From assembly GCA_030528325.1 (NCBI GenBank), contig JAUMZD010000039.1:1-36544 (forward strand): a stretch of DNA of 36,544 nt, in the 5' to 3' direction. The DNA comes from Lautropia sp. (GTDB lineage Bacteria > Pseudomonadota > Gammaproteobacteria > Burkholderiales > Burkholderiaceae_E). This document shows positions 16,302-27,256 of this stretch, piece by piece. Each line of letters starts with the position of its first letter. The first letter of the stretch is position 1. Position numbers and translations under genes: made by a program. The notes beneath the pieces were generated by a model that did not search any database, had not been told where the DNA came from, and saw only the letters and a list, made by a program, of their open reading frames with translations.

Positions 16302-16997
16302 TTATTCGTTGTTGCCGCCGAAGATGCCCAGGATCGCCAGGAGGTTGCTGAACACGTTGTAGATGCTCAGGTACACCGACAGCGTGGCCGTGATGTAGTT
16401 CGTTTCACCGCCATTGACGATCCGGTTCAGGTCGAACAGGATGAACAGCGAGAAGATCACGATGGCCAGTGCCGAGATCGTCAGCATCAGGGCAGGGATC
16501 TTCAGCCAGATGTTGGCCACGGCGGCCAGCAGGATCACCACGAAGCCGATCGTCAGCCATTTGCCCATGCTGGAGAAATCACGCTTGGACACGGTGGCGA
16601 TGGTGGCCATCACACCGAAGATGGCTGCGGTGCCGCCGAAGGCCATCATGATCAGCGAGGCGCCGTTGCTCATGCCCAGCACATGACCGATCAGCCGCGA
16701 CAGCATCAGGCCCATGAAGAAGGTGAAGCCCAGCAGGATCACGACGCCCATGCCGCTGTTCTTCGTGCGCTCGATGGCGAACATGAAGCCGAAGGCAATG
16801 GCGAGGAACGCGATCAGTCCCATGAAGGGGCTGCCGGCAAAGAAGCTGAAACCGGTGGACACGCCCACCCAGGCGCCCAGCACGGTCGGAATCATCGACA
16901 GTGCCAGCAGGCCATAGGTGTTGCGCAGCACGCGGTTGCGGGTGGCGGCAACCGCGCCGGATTGTTCGTAAGGGGAGGAGTAGTGGTCAATCGCCAT
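16302..16997 (-). CDS. Bax inhibitor-1/YccA family membrane protein
   Basis: This inner-membrane protein of the BI-1 superfamily has 231 residues from the ATG at 16997, which has TGGAG about 8 nt upstream. The frame runs back to 17048 but without a better site. Seven hydrophobic helices are evident. The family features are NRVLRNTYGLLALSMIPTV at the N-terminus, FAIERTKNSGMGVVILLGFT, FGGTAAIFGVMATIA, and the C-terminal SLFILFDLNRIVNGGETNYI, which carries the conserved aspartate of the BI-1 proton/calcium-sensing pair. Bacterial relatives include YccA, an FtsH-interacting protein, and YbhL. The exact function is unknown; a link with FtsH is interesting because hflK and hflC lie in the same window. 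Confidence 0.9.
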   Translation of the reverse strand: MAIDHYSSPYEQSGAVAATRNRVLRNTYGLLALSMIPTVLGAWVGVSTGFSFFAGSPFMGLIAFLAIAFGFMFAIERTKNSGMGVVILLGFTFFMGLMLSRLIGHVLGMSNGASLIMMAFGGTAAIFGVMATIATVSKRDFSSMGKWLTIGFVVILLAAVANIWLKIPALMLTISALAIVIFSLFILFDLNRIVNGGETNYITATLSVYLSIYNVFSNLLAILGIFGGNNE

Positions 16998-17053
16998 GGG
17001 ATGGTCTCCAGGAAATGTAAAGGGGGCCAAAGTCAGACAATGGGCCAACGGCC

Positions 17054-17059
17054 ATTATA
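17054..17059 (-). promoter_or_regulatory. Possible -10 of the YccA-type gene
   Basis: A consensus TATAAT on the minus strand lies 57 nt upstream of the start codon. The matching -35 position is weak. The 16998-17384 spacer separates divergent genes and otherwise shows only the ndk promoter. Confidence 0.4.
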
Positions 17060-17315
17060 CGGATCTGGTTGCCAATGAGAGCATTTTCTTTAAAAAAATC
17101 AGTGTGATGCGGTGCCCGGCACGCCAGACGGCGTCTGCTGGTGCATCAATGACTTCACGGCTGTCCGGGAAGCATGGGGTGGAACGTGCGAAGAGGCCGC
17201 CCCAGCCGATGCCGACGTGCTGGCGCGCAGGTCGCCGCAGTTGCCGGCGCGGCGGGCCTGTGAAGCGCGCACTTCCTGAAATAGGGGGGAAGACTGCTCG
17301 TTTCAAGCCGTTCAT

Positions 17316-17340
17316 TGATATAATCTAGGGCTAACCCCTA
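17316..17340 (+). promoter_or_regulatory. Extended -10 promoter of ndk with overlapping inverted repeat
   Basis: TGATATAAT (17316-17324) is a perfect TGN extended -10, which compensates for the lack of a clear -35. The predicted start site falls in an inverted repeat, TAGGG-CTAAC-CCCTA (17326-17340). The leader to the ndk ATG is about 54 nt. Confidence 0.6.
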
Positions 17341-17384
17341 AACATCTGTCCGGCCTTTCGTGGGCCGGCTCTCAGGAGCTATTC

Positions 17385-17810
17385 ATGGCTGTTGAACGTA
17401 CCCTCTCGATCATCAAACCGGATGCCGTGGCCAAGAATGTCATCGGCCAGATCCTCGCCCGTTTCGAGTCCGCCGGCCTGAAAGTGGTCGCTGCCCGCAT
17501 GATGCAGCTGTCGCAGGCCGAAGCCGAAGCTTTCTATGCCGTTCACAAGGATCGTCCCTTTTTCAAGGATCTGGTCGCGTTCATGATTTCCGGCCCCGTC
17601 ATGGTTCAGGTGCTCGAGGGCGAGAACGCCATTCTGCGCAACCGTGAACTGATGGGCGCCACCGATCCGAAGAAAGCCGAGAAAGGTTCGATCCGTGCCG
17701 ACTTCGCCGAGAGCATCGATGCCAACGCCGTTCACGGTTCCGACGCACCTGAAACCGCTGCCGTCGAGATCGCCTTCTTCTTCCCCTCGATGCAGATCTG
17801 CTCGCGTTGA
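17385..17810 (+). CDS. ndk: Nucleoside diphosphate kinase
   Basis: Ndk transfers the gamma phosphate of ATP to other nucleoside diphosphates through a phosphohistidine. The 141 residues are family length. The start [15 protein letters not shown] contains K11, the active-site histidine is H117 in NAVHGSD, and [20 protein letters not shown] forms the nucleotide-binding loop. AGGAG lies about 10 nt ahead of the ATG. It is the first gene of the long plus-strand block; a hairpin at 17862 may end some transcripts before rlmN. Confidence 0.97.
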   Translation: MAVERTLSIIKPDAVAKNVIGQILARFESAGLKVVAARMMQLSQAEAEAFYAVHKDRPFFKDLVAFMISGPVMVQVLEGENAILRNRELMGATDPKKAEKGSIRADFAESIDANAVHGSDAPETAAVEIAFFFPSMQICSR

Positions 17811-17861
17811 TTCGCGTAGCAGCTGTCAGGGAATTGCGCTGCCAGCCGTGCGGCGCCTGAT

Positions 17862-17892
17862 CGGGCAGAGCAATTCTGCCCGTTCGTCTTTC
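17862..17892 (+). terminator. Terminator-like hairpin between ndk and rlmN
   Basis: CGGGCAGA-GCAAT-TCTGCCCG is a perfect 8-bp stem followed by TTCGTCTTTC, a broken T-tract. It lies about 50 nt after the ndk stop and 15 nt before the rlmN start, so partial termination or attenuation is plausible. Confidence 0.5.
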
Positions 17893-17906
17893 AGGACGCT
17901 TGCTCC

Positions 17907-19274
17907 ATGATGTCCGCCGCTTCAGGCGCTGTCGACATGACGCGCCCCGTTTCCCCGCCTGCCGGAGCCATGCCCGCCGTGTCCGGCAGCCCGGTCGATA
18001 CCGGCATCCCCGGCACGATGACGGATCAGTCCGCGCCGGCAGCCCGTGTCGAGGCACCTGCCCGGGCGAGTCCTCCGACAGAGGCCACCAGGGTCAATCT
18101 GCTGGGGCTGGATCGTGCCGGCTTCCAGTCCTTCTGTGCCGATCTGGGCCAGAAACCCTTCCGGGCCACGCAGCTGATGCGCTGGGTGCACCACCGGGGC
18201 GTGGCCGATTGGGCCGACATGACGGATCTGGCCAAGGCCTTTCGTGAGAAGCTCGAGCACGAGGCCGAGATCAGGTCGCCAGCCATCATCGCCGATCACA
18301 CGGCGGCCGATGCCACGCGGAAATGGCTGTTCGACGTGGGTGCGGGCAACGCGGTCGAAGCGGTCTTCATTCCGGAAGCCCGGCGGGGCACCCTCTGCGT
18401 GTCCACGCAGGCGGGCTGCGCCGTCAACTGCCGTTTCTGTTCGACCGGCAAGCAGGGCTTTTCCCGGAATCTGAACACGGCCGAGGTGCTGGGACAAATC
18501 TGGCTCGCCAACCAGCTCTTGCGTCAGCCGGGTGCGCAGCCCCGCTGGCAGGGCAATGGGGGCAATGACGCCAACGCGATGCTCGACGACGACAGCGAGG
18601 ACGCCCAGGCCGAGTTCCGGCCGATCAGCAACATCGTGTTCATGGGCATGGGTGAGCCCCTGCTGAACTACGGGGCTTTGCTGCCGGCGCTGCGCGCGTT
18701 GCTGGATGATCATGGCTATGGCCTGTCACGCCGGCGCGTGACGGTTTCCACGTCGGGCGTCGTGCCGCTGATCGACCGCCTGTCGGCTGATTGTCCCGTT
18801 GCACTGGCTGTTTCGCTGCATGCCAGCAACGATCGGCTGCGCGATGAACTGGTGCCGCTCAATCGCAAGTATCCTTTGGCTGAATTGCTGGCGGCCTGTC
18901 GCCGTTATCTGACGGTGGCGCCGCGCGATTTCATCACCTTCGAATACGTGATGCTGCGCGACATCAATGATTCGGTGCGTCACGCGCAGGAGCTGGTGTC
19001 GCTGGTGGCAGACGTGCCCTGCAAGTTCAACCTGATTCCGTTCAATCCGTTCCCGGCGTCGGGCCTGCATCGTTCGACCGACCGGTCCATCCGGATGTTC
19101 TCGGATGTACTGCAACGGGCCGGCATCGTCACCACGATCCGGCGCACCCGGGGTGATGAAATCGATGCGGCCTGCGGGCAGCTGGCTGGCGAGGTGGTGG
19201 ATCGTACCCGACTCAAGGAGCGCAGCATCCGCATTCACCGGTCAGCCGGACGCGGGACAACCGGGCAGCGTTGA
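17907..19274 (+). CDS. rlmN: 23S rRNA (A2503-C2)/tRNA (A37-C2) methyltransferase RlmN
   Basis: This radical-SAM enzyme methylates C2 of A2503 in 23S rRNA and A37 in some tRNAs. The cluster-binding motif is C171-AVN-C175-RF-C178, preceded by [33 protein letters not shown] and [17 protein letters not shown] follow, and the C-terminal catalytic cysteine is C423 in [10 protein letters not shown]. Two oddities make it long at 455 residues. About 60 unconserved residues precede the core ([11 protein letters not shown] at 63). An insert rich in Asn, Asp and Gln lies at about 207-237, between WLANQLL and [14 protein letters not shown] lies 10 nt before the ATG at 17907; in-frame ATGs at 17937, 17970 and 18018 would shorten the extension. 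Confidence 0.93.
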   Translation: MMSAASGAVDMTRPVSPPAGAMPAVSGSPVDTGIPGTMTDQSAPAARVEAPARASPPTEATRVNLLGLDRAGFQSFCADLGQKPFRATQLMRWVHHRGVADWADMTDLAKAFREKLEHEAEIRSPAIIADHTAADATRKWLFDVGAGNAVEAVFIPEARRGTLCVSTQAGCAVNCRFCSTGKQGFSRNLNTAEVLGQIWLANQLLRQPGAQPRWQGNGGNDANAMLDDDSEDAQAEFRPISNIVFMGMGEPLLNYGALLPALRALLDDHGYGLSRRRVTVSTSGVVPLIDRLSADCPVALAVSLHASNDRLRDELVPLNRKYPLAELLAACRRYLTVAPRDFITFEYVMLRDINDSVRHAQELVSLVADVPCKFNLIPFNPFPASGLHRSTDRSIRMFSDVLQRAGIVTTIRRTRGDEIDAACGQLAGEVVDRTRLKERSIRIHRSAGRGTTGQR

Positions 19275-19315
19275 ACTCCAGGACATTGACGGACAACAGA
19301 ATGAGGCAGGAAGGG

Positions 19316-20173
19316 ATGAAAGGCTTGATGACGCAGGCAGGACAGCGCTGGACAGGGCGCGCATCGACGCTGGTGATCGCACTGGCGCTGGGGCTTGCGG
19401 GGTGTGTCACGACCGAGACCGTCAGGAACGGCAGCGGCGCCGAGACGAGCGCCTCGCCGGTCAGCAGCCGTGGCACGCCTGCCGAAGAGAAGCGCCGCCG
19501 TGCCAAGATCCGGCTCGAACTGTCGGTGGCCCATTATCAGCAGGGCAATCTGCCGCTGGCGCTGCAGGAGGCTGAGGCTGCGATCAAGGTCGATCCGGGC
19601 TTTGCCTCGGCCTACGGCATGAAGGGGCTGATCTACGCGGCCATGTCGGATACCGAAAAAACCGACGAGAGCTTCCGTCAGGCACTGAAGATCAGCCCGA
19701 AGGATGCCGAGCTGAACAACAACTATGGCTGGTACCTGTGCCAGACGCGCCGTCAGCGTGAAGCCATCCCGCATTTCGAGGTGGCCTCGCAGGATCGTCA
19801 GTACGTGACACCGGCCAAGCCGCTGCACAACGCGGGCATCTGCCTGATGCAGCTGGGTGATGATGCCGGGGCCGAGGGCTATCTGCTGCGCTCCTTCAAG
19901 CTGGATCCGGCCAATGCCGTGGCCATGTACAACCTCGGCGAGCTGTATCTGAAGCAGGGCAATCTCGACCAGGCGAAGTTCTATGCCGATCGTCTGCTGT
20001 CCACCTATCAGCCGACGGCCGAGACCCTGTGGCTGGGCATCCGCGTCGCACGCGAGGCCAATGACCACACCTATGAGGAGCGCCTGTCCGAACAGTTGCG
20101 CCGTCGCTTCCCGCGTTCTCCGGAGGCGACCCGACTGGACCAGCGCGGCAGCACTTACCATGGCGGCCAGTGA
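19316..20173 (+). CDS. pilF: Type IV pilus biogenesis/stability lipoprotein PilF (PilW)
   Basis: This outer-membrane pilotin-type lipoprotein carries TPR repeats and helps secretin assembly in type IV pilus systems. From the ATG at 19316 (AGGA 5 nt upstream) it has 285 residues. The signal peptide ends in the lipobox LGLAGC, with C30 as lipidation site. Six or so TPR-like repeats follow, for example LELSVAHYQQGNLPLALQEAEAAIKVDPGF, AELNNNYGWYLCQTRRQREAI and AVAMYNLGELYLKQGNLDQA. The NNYGWYLC segment is typical of PilF/PilW. The frame is open to a TTG at 19271 and ATGs at 19301 and 19328 are alternatives. The rodZ-like gene starts inside its last codons. No other pilus genes are visible, as is usual for this gene at the rlmN-ispG site. 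Confidence 0.9.
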   Translation: MKGLMTQAGQRWTGRASTLVIALALGLAGCVTTETVRNGSGAETSASPVSSRGTPAEEKRRRAKIRLELSVAHYQQGNLPLALQEAEAAIKVDPGFASAYGMKGLIYAAMSDTEKTDESFRQALKISPKDAELNNNYGWYLCQTRRQREAIPHFEVASQDRQYVTPAKPLHNAGICLMQLGDDAGAEGYLLRSFKLDPANAVAMYNLGELYLKQGNLDQAKFYADRLLSTYQPTAETLWLGIRVAREANDHTYEERLSEQLRRRFPRSPEATRLDQRGSTYHGGQ

Positions 20174-20894
20174 CGGCACGGCACGGGGAGGACGGGAGCC
20201 GATAGCTTCGCCGGCTGCGCTGCAGGCCGCCCGCGAGGCCAGGGGCTGGAGCCGGCTGGATGTGGCGCGCCAGATCAAGTTCCAGGTGCGCCAGATCGCA
20301 GCGCTCGAAAATGGCCGTTTTGAAGACTTGCCGGGGCACGCCTTCGTTCGCGCTGCACTGCGCGGCTATGGCAATCTGCTGGATGTCGATGTCTCGCCGC
20401 TGCTCTCCGTGCTGGGCGGGCATGCCCAGCCGGCCGAGCTGAAAGGGCAGTTGCGCCATTCGGCTGCTGCCCGGCTGGCCGACATGGAAGTCGAGTTCGA
20501 GCCGGCGGTCACGCACAGCCGGCGGATGAACCTGGCCTGGGGGGTCGGTGGTGTGGCCGTGGTCGTGCTGCTGCTGGGGTATTTCGGTGGCGGTGCATCC
20601 CTTGGCCCAGCCGAACGCTGGCTCCGACAGGTTCGCCAGGAGACGCCCGACGGGCAGCTCACGCCGTCGCAGAAACCGGTCGTGGTCCCGGTGGGTGGGC
20701 AGCTCCCTGAGCCTGTCCGTTTGCCTGCCGGCGGCAGCAAGGCGCCGGCTGTGTCACAATCCGTGGCGTCACAGCCTGATGGGGTGGCGGATGCTCGAGC
20801 CGCTGCGGCTGCAGCGGCTTCCGGCCAGGCAGCCAGCCTGACGGCAGGCTCATCGCCCGAGGCACCGACCACCACGCCGGGAGGTCGCCGCTGA
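20160..20894 (+). CDS. RodZ-like membrane protein with N-terminal HTH, C-terminal domain missing
   Basis: This 244-residue protein starts at the ATG at 20160, overlapping the pilF end by 14 nt. Residues 17-80 form a cytoplasmic helix-turn-helix of the RodZ type (ALQAAREARGWSRLDVARQI, LENGRFEDLPGHAFVRAALR). One membrane helix follows (about 124-143). RodZ normally links the MreB actin cable to the elongation machinery. The periplasmic part here is only about 100 residues, rich in Pro, Ala, Gly and Ser, and I see nothing like the usual C-terminal beta domain (DUF4115). ispG begins 44 nt later, so no room is left for it. The position between pilF and ispG is the standard rodZ site. Function in cell shape is inferred and may be reduced. 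Confidence 0.82.
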   Translation: MAASDGTARGGREPIASPAALQAAREARGWSRLDVARQIKFQVRQIAALENGRFEDLPGHAFVRAALRGYGNLLDVDVSPLLSVLGGHAQPAELKGQLRHSAAARLADMEVEFEPAVTHSRRMNLAWGVGGVAVVVLLLGYFGGGASLGPAERWLRQVRQETPDGQLTPSQKPVVVPVGGQLPEPVRLPAGGSKAPAVSQSVASQPDGVADARAAAAAAASGQAASLTAGSSPEAPTTTPGGRR

Positions 20895-20938
20895 GCCGGC
20901 AGGCACACCCGTATCCGATTGATTGATTGACCAGATAA

Positions 20939-22258
<1,320 letters not shown>

Positions 22259-22360
22259 GCGCACCGGCACACGAACCGGCCACGAGGATGTTCATCACAC
22301 GCGCAGGGGCTCGCGCTTCGCGGCGGGCCTGCGTGTTTCCAGGAATCGACACGAGAGAAT

Positions 22361-23650
22361 ATGGCGGCAAACAAACTGGCCGGCGTCAAGGGCATGAACG
22401 ATCTGTTGCCCGGCGCATCACCCCGTTGGCAACGTTTCGATGAAATCGTCGCGAATTGGGCCCGCAGCTACGGCTACACGCAGATTCGTACTCCCATCGT
22501 CGAGCCCACGCCGCTCTTTGCGCGTGGCCTCGGCACGGTCACCGACATCGTCGAGAAGGAGATGTATTCGTTCACGGATGCATTGAACGGCGAGGAGCTG
22601 ACGTTGCGTCCGGAGGGAACGGCCGGTGTCGTGCGTGCCGTCATCGAGCACAACCTGCTCTACGATGGCCCGAAGCGGCTCTGGTATGCCGGGCCGATGT
22701 TCCGGCACGAGCGCCCGCAGCGAGGTCGCTATCGCCAGTTCCACCAGGTTGGCATCGAAGCCCTCGGTTTTGCCGGGCCGGACGTGGATGCCGAAGTGAT
22801 CGCCATGGGGCAGCGCCTCTGGGATGACCTGGGCATCAGCGGCCTGCAGCTGCAGATCAACTCGATCGGTGATGCCGGTGAGCGTGCCCGTCACCGTCAG
22901 GACCTGATCGCTCACTTCGAGCGCCACGCGGCGCTGCTGGACGAGGATGGCAGGCGCCGGCTGCACAGCAATCCGCTGCGCATCCTCGACACGAAGAACC
23001 CGGCCATGCAGGAAGTGGTGGCGACGGCCCCGCAGCTGCTGGATTATCTGGAGGCGCCGGCGCGAGAGCACTTCGAGCAGCTGCAGGCCTATCTGGCGGA
23101 TCTGGGCATTCCGGCCACGATCAACCCGAGACTGGTTCGCGGGATGGACTATTACAACCGGACCGTGTTTGAATGGGTGACCGACAGGCTGGGGGCTCAG
23201 GCCACGGTCTGTGGGGGTGGCCGCTATGATCCGCTGATCGGGATGCTGGGTGGAAAACCCGCCCCGGCCTGTGGGTTTGCCATCGGTGTCGAGCGCCTGC
23301 TGGATCTGGTCGAGCAGGAAGGGGGGCTCGCCGGCCCCGAGCCGCTGGATGTCTACATCATCAGCAGTGGCGCGGGAACCACGGCGGCGGCGCTCAAGGC
23401 GGCCGAAGCGCTGCGTGCCCACGGTTTCAACGTGCTGATGCACGCCGGCGGCGGCAGTTTCAAATCGCAATTCAAACGGGCGGGCGCGAGTGCGGCACAA
23501 TTTGCCCTGATCATCGGCGATGACGAGCTGAGTCAGGGCGAGGCCACGCTGAAGTGGCTGCGCGAGTCGCCGGAAGGGCATGGTGGTCGTCAGGAACGCA
23601 TCAGCCTGGGCAGCGTGGCCGAGGCATTCGCCCGTGCCGCCTTCGGCTGA
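22361..23650 (+). CDS. hisS: Histidyl-tRNA synthetase
   Basis: This class II synthetase charges tRNA-His. The 429 residues match the bacterial enzyme. Motif 1 region: [19 protein letters not shown]. Motif 2: [24 protein letters not shown]. The histidine-specific loops are [16 protein letters not shown] and [14 protein letters not shown], and motif 3 is [10 protein letters not shown]. The C-terminal anticodon-binding domain begins near [10 protein letters not shown]. It follows ispG after 102 nt, in which ACACGC and GCGTGT arms near 22298 and 22329 flank a GC-rich loop, a possible weak terminator or attenuator. The typical start [15 protein letters not shown] supports the ATG at 22361. Confidence 0.97.
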   Translation: MAANKLAGVKGMNDLLPGASPRWQRFDEIVANWARSYGYTQIRTPIVEPTPLFARGLGTVTDIVEKEMYSFTDALNGEELTLRPEGTAGVVRAVIEHNLLYDGPKRLWYAGPMFRHERPQRGRYRQFHQVGIEALGFAGPDVDAEVIAMGQRLWDDLGISGLQLQINSIGDAGERARHRQDLIAHFERHAALLDEDGRRRLHSNPLRILDTKNPAMQEVVATAPQLLDYLEAPAREHFEQLQAYLADLGIPATINPRLVRGMDYYNRTVFEWVTDRLGAQATVCGGGRYDPLIGMLGGKPAPACGFAIGVERLLDLVEQEGGLAGPEPLDVYIISSGAGTTAAALKAAEALRAHGFNVLMHAGGGSFKSQFKRAGASAAQFALIIGDDELSQGEATLKWLRESPEGHGGRQERISLGSVAEAFARAAFG

Positions 23651-23729
23651 TCACCGGGATACGGCCATACCGATACAGGAAAGCACCGGTCTTCTGCCGG
23701 TGTCCACCGCTTTTGAGGGATAGAGACAG

Positions 23730-24371
23730 ATGGCATACAACCTTCAGGATCAGGAACAGATTGACGAGCTGAAGGCATTCTGGGCGCGCAACGGCAACAG
23801 GATTCTCGGCTTGCTGGTCATCGCGGCAGCCGTGTTCGCCGGCTGGCGCGCCTGGAACTGGTATCAGGCCGACAAGGCTGCCGAAGCAGCCAAGGAGTAT
23901 GCCGGCCTGATCAACGTGATCGAATCCGGCAAGGAAGCCCAGATCCGCGAGCGCTATCAGGTCATCCTCGATGACCACGGCAAGAGTGCTTATGCCGGCA
24001 TGGCCGGTCTGCGCGTGGCCGATGCCTACGTGAAGGCCGGCAAGCCCGAAGAAGCGGCGAGGGCCCTCGATCACGTGGTCCGTCAGAGCGGGCAGCAGGG
24101 CTTCCGGCAGATTGCCGGCGTCCGGCTCGCTGGCCTGCTGCTCGACCAGAAAAAGTATGACGAGGCGCTGAAAACGCTCGATCCGGGCCTGATCGGTCAG
24201 ACCCAGGGCGAGATGGCCGGCAATGTGGCAGATCGCCGGGGCGATGTGCTGGCCGCCCAGGGCAGGAAGGACGAGGCGAAGGCCGAGTACCGGAAGGCGC
24301 TGGATGAGCTGCCGGCCTCGGCGCCGCTTCGTCCGCTGGTTCAGCTCAAGCTCGAGATGGTGGAGAACTGA
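23730..24371 (+). CDS. yfgM: YfgM family TPR protein (ancillary SecYEG translocon subunit)
   Basis: The 213-residue inner-membrane protein has a short cytoplasmic N-terminus (MAYNLQDQEQIDELKAFWARNG), one membrane helix (about 24-44) and a periplasmic TPR region. This is the exact architecture of YfgM, which associates with SecYEG and the chaperone PpiD to hand over exported proteins. TPR-like repeats include YAGMAGLRVADAYVKAGKPEEAARAL, QIAGVRLAGLLLDQKKYDEALKTL and GDVLAAQGRKDEAKAEYRKAL. It sits between hisS and bamB, the conserved place of yfgM. Its stop codon overlaps the bamB start by one base. Confidence 0.92.
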   Translation: MAYNLQDQEQIDELKAFWARNGNRILGLLVIAAAVFAGWRAWNWYQADKAAEAAKEYAGLINVIESGKEAQIRERYQVILDDHGKSAYAGMAGLRVADAYVKAGKPEEAARALDHVVRQSGQQGFRQIAGVRLAGLLLDQKKYDEALKTLDPGLIGQTQGEMAGNVADRRGDVLAAQGRKDEAKAEYRKALDELPASAPLRPLVQLKLEMVEN

Positions 24372-25546
24372 TGCAGACCCTGTCATTCAATCCGGTTCCG
24401 CTTGCCCGTCATCTGCGTCGGCGTCTGCTGGCCTCAGCCCTGGCTCTGGCGCTCGTGCCGGTCAGCGGTTGTGCGCTGTTTGGCGATGATGCGGCGGCTC
24501 CGCCGCCGTACCCGGCTGCGCAGCAGCCCGACACGGCACGGCTGCTCTGGAAGAACACCCGTGGCGGCGATGCGCTGCCCGGCTTCCGGCCTGCGCTGAC
24601 GAGCCGGGGGTTGTGGGTGATGGACGAGAGGGGCCGGGTGCGTCTGCTCGGACTGAAGGACGGCCGGGAGCTGTCATCCTTTCGCATCGACAGCAAGACC
24701 ATTGCCGGGATCGACGCCGATGAGGAGCTGCTCGTCCTGGTCAACCGCGATGGCACCGTCATCGGGCTGGATGCCCAGGGCAAGCAGCGCTGGATGACAC
24801 CGCTGAAGGGCGAGGTGACGACCGCGCCCGTCATCACGGACACCGTCGTACTGGTGCGCACGGTCGAAGGGCGCGTCGTCGCGCTGGAGCGGGGCGGTGG
24901 TACGGTTCGCTGGAGCTGGCAGGCGCCCAATGCCCTGCTGACGCTCCGCCAGAGCAGTCCGATGGTGGTCGATGGCGACACGGTGTATCTGGGCCTGCCC
25001 CAGGCGCGGCTGGTGGCGCTCGATGTGCGTTTCGGTGCGCCACGTTGGGAAAGCACCATCGCGTCCTCGCTGGGCGCCACTGAGCTGGAACGTCTGATCG
25101 ACGTGGTCGGTGCTCCGGTGCTGATGGAAGATCGCCTCTGTGCCGTGGCCTATCAGGGGCGCGTGGCCTGCGTGAGTGCCTACGATGGCGAGACAGCCTG
25201 GAGCCGTGCCCTCAGCTCCTCCGCCGGCCTGGCAGCAGCCAGTGATGCGCTGGTGCTGATCGATTCAGGCGAGGTCGTCCAGATGATCCGCCCGGGCGGC
25301 GGTACGGTCTGGCGACAGGAGGGTTATGTGCGCCGCCGCCTGACGGCACCGGTCGTGGCAGATCAGGATCGTGTCCTCTTCGGTGACAGTCATGGGCGGC
25401 TGTCCGTGCTGTCGCTGACCGATGGCCGTACGCTGGCCGGCATCGACGTGGATGACTCGGCCTTTGCGACCCCGCCGCGGGTGGCCGACGGCATCGCCTA
25501 TGTTCAAACTCTGGATGGCACGGTAGCAGCCATCGAACTTCGCTGA
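24371..25546 (+). CDS. bamB: Outer membrane assembly lipoprotein BamB
   Basis: BamB is the beta-propeller lipoprotein of the BAM complex that inserts outer-membrane proteins. The 391-residue protein begins with a signal peptide ending in LVPVSGC; C34 is the lipidation site. The rest is a PQQ-type eight-bladed propeller with repeated blades such as [60 protein letters not shown] and [19 protein letters not shown]. The ATG at 24371 overlaps the yfgM stop (TGATG), and der begins 1 nt after its stop, so the three are translationally linked. Confidence 0.94.
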   Translation: MQTLSFNPVPLARHLRRRLLASALALALVPVSGCALFGDDAAAPPPYPAAQQPDTARLLWKNTRGGDALPGFRPALTSRGLWVMDERGRVRLLGLKDGRELSSFRIDSKTIAGIDADEELLVLVNRDGTVIGLDAQGKQRWMTPLKGEVTTAPVITDTVVLVRTVEGRVVALERGGGTVRWSWQAPNALLTLRQSSPMVVDGDTVYLGLPQARLVALDVRFGAPRWESTIASSLGATELERLIDVVGAPVLMEDRLCAVAYQGRVACVSAYDGETAWSRALSSSAGLAAASDALVLIDSGEVVQMIRPGGGTVWRQEGYVRRRLTAPVVADQDRVLFGDSHGRLSVLSLTDGRTLAGIDVDDSAFATPPRVADGIAYVQTLDGTVAAIELR

Positions 25547-25547
25547 C

Positions 25548-27062
25548 ATGAATCAAACGGTACCGGTCATTGCACTGGTGGGGCGTCCCAACGTGGGCAA
25601 ATCGACGCTCTTCAATCGCCTCACCCGTTCGCGTGACGCCCTGGTTGCGAACATCCCGGGCCTGACGCGGGATCGCCACTATGGCGCCGCCACCATCGGT
25701 GGGCGCCGGGTGGTGCTGATCGACACGGGCGGCTTCGAGCCGGTGGCGGCATCGGGCGTGGCCGAACAGATGGCCCGTCAGACCCGGCAGGCCGTGATCG
25801 AGGCCGATGTCGTCATCTTCGTCGTCGATGGCCGGCAGGGGCTCACGGCGCGGGACGAGGAGATTGCCAGGGAACTGCGCCGGACGGCCCGCCATGTGCT
25901 GCTCGTGGTCAACAAGACCGAGGGCATCTCGCGTCCGATGGCTGCCGCCGAATTCCATGCACTGGGGCTCGGCCAGCCGATGGCGATCTCGGCCACGCAT
26001 GGCGATGGCGTGCATGCGATGATCGAGGCCTGTCTGGAGGATCTGGCCGCCCGGGGTTTCGAAAGGGGCGAGGACGAGCCGGAAGAGGAGGGCTTCGACA
26101 CCGACACGCCCCGCGATCGCCGGCGGCGTCAGCAGGAAGCCGCGAAGGCCGCCCGGGAAGCCGGACGCCAGCACGCGGCGGGCAAGCTCGTTCGCAAGGG
26201 TGACGCTGCCGAAGGTGGCCTGACGGGGGCCGGGATCGATGCGCAGCAGGCCGAGCGCCAGGTGCGCGTGGCCATCGTCGGCCGTCCCAACAGTGGCAAA
26301 TCCACGCTGATCAATGCGCTGCTGGGCGAGGAACGCCTGATCGCCTTCAACGAGCCGGGTACCACCCGGGATTCGATCGCGGTGGATTTCCAGTTCGGGG
26401 GCCGTGATTACCAGCTGATCGACACGGCCGGCCTGCGCCGCCGGGGCAAGGTATTCGATACGGTCGAGAAGTTCTCGGTGGTCAAGACCCTGCAGTCCAT
26501 CGAGGATTGCAACGTGGCCGTGCTGATGATCGATGCGGTCGAGGGCGTGTCCGAACAGGATGCCGCCATTGCCGGCCACATCCTCGAGGCAGGCCGGGCG
26601 CTCGTCATCGCACTGAACAAATGGGATGCGGTGCCGGCCGACGAACGGCGCGACGTGATCGCCGAGTTCGAGCGCAAGCTCTACTTCCTCGACTGGGCGC
26701 CGATGCTGACGATCTCGGCGCTGAAGCGTCGCTCGCTCGACCGGCTGATGAAGGCCGTCGACGATGCCCGGGCGGCCGCCACCCGCAAGCTCTCCACCCC
26801 GAAGCTCACCCGGATGATGCAGGCAGCCGTCCAGCATCAACCGCCCCCCCGGCAAGGGCCATTCCGGCCGAAGCTGCGCTATGCGCACCAGGGCGGCCAG
26901 AACCCGCCGGTCATCGTCATCCATGGCAGCGCCCTCGACAAGATCACCGACAGCTACCGTCGGTATCTCGAAGGCTGGTTCCGTGAGCGGCTCGATCTGC
27001 AGGGCACGCCGCTGCGCATCGAGTTCCGTTCCGGCGTCAATCCCTATGCGCCGAAGAAGTAG
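25548..27062 (+). CDS. der: Ribosome-associated GTPase Der (EngA)
   Basis: Der is the double-GTPase needed for assembly of the 50S ribosomal subunit. Domain 1 has the P-loop GRPNVGKS at residues 12-19 with DTGGFE and NKTE as G3 and G4. Domain 2 has GRPNSGKS at 245-252, DTAGLRRRG and NKWD. The C-terminal KH-like domain ends NPYAPKK. At 504 residues it is longer than most betaproteobacterial Der proteins because of the linker between the GTPase domains. That linker carries an acidic patch ([13 protein letters not shown]) followed by a basic, helix-prone stretch ([20 protein letters not shown]). The linker length varies in the family. All GTPase motifs are intact. Confidence 0.95.
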   Translation: MNQTVPVIALVGRPNVGKSTLFNRLTRSRDALVANIPGLTRDRHYGAATIGGRRVVLIDTGGFEPVAASGVAEQMARQTRQAVIEADVVIFVVDGRQGLTARDEEIARELRRTARHVLLVVNKTEGISRPMAAAEFHALGLGQPMAISATHGDGVHAMIEACLEDLAARGFERGEDEPEEEGFDTDTPRDRRRRQQEAAKAAREAGRQHAAGKLVRKGDAAEGGLTGAGIDAQQAERQVRVAIVGRPNSGKSTLINALLGEERLIAFNEPGTTRDSIAVDFQFGGRDYQLIDTAGLRRRGKVFDTVEKFSVVKTLQSIEDCNVAVLMIDAVEGVSEQDAAIAGHILEAGRALVIALNKWDAVPADERRDVIAEFERKLYFLDWAPMLTISALKRRSLDRLMKAVDDARAAATRKLSTPKLTRMMQAAVQHQPPPRQGPFRPKLRYAHQGGQNPPVIVIHGSALDKITDSYRRYLEGWFRERLDLQGTPLRIEFRSGVNPYAPKK

Positions 27063-27173
27063 GGATGACCCGCAACCTGAAGGATGGAGCATTGCAAATG
27101 CAGGCCCTGTCCCCATGTTGCCTCTATCCTTTCCAACCAGGACGAACACGGTCAGCGAAGATTTGAGTTAAAG

Positions 27174-27192
27174 TGAGCGTATTCGACGCTCA
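27174..27192 (+). repeat. Inverted repeat in the der-hfq spacer
   Basis: TGAGCGT-ATTCG-ACGCTCA is a perfect 7-bp hairpin about 65 nt ahead of the hfq start. With no T-run after it, it is a candidate leader structure; Hfq represses its own mRNA in some bacteria, but a link is only inference. Confidence 0.4.
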
Positions 27193-27256
27193 AAAGTCCG
27201 TTTGGCCGCACCAACCCGCGGACGCTGACCGGCTGACCCCTATCACTAGAAGAACC

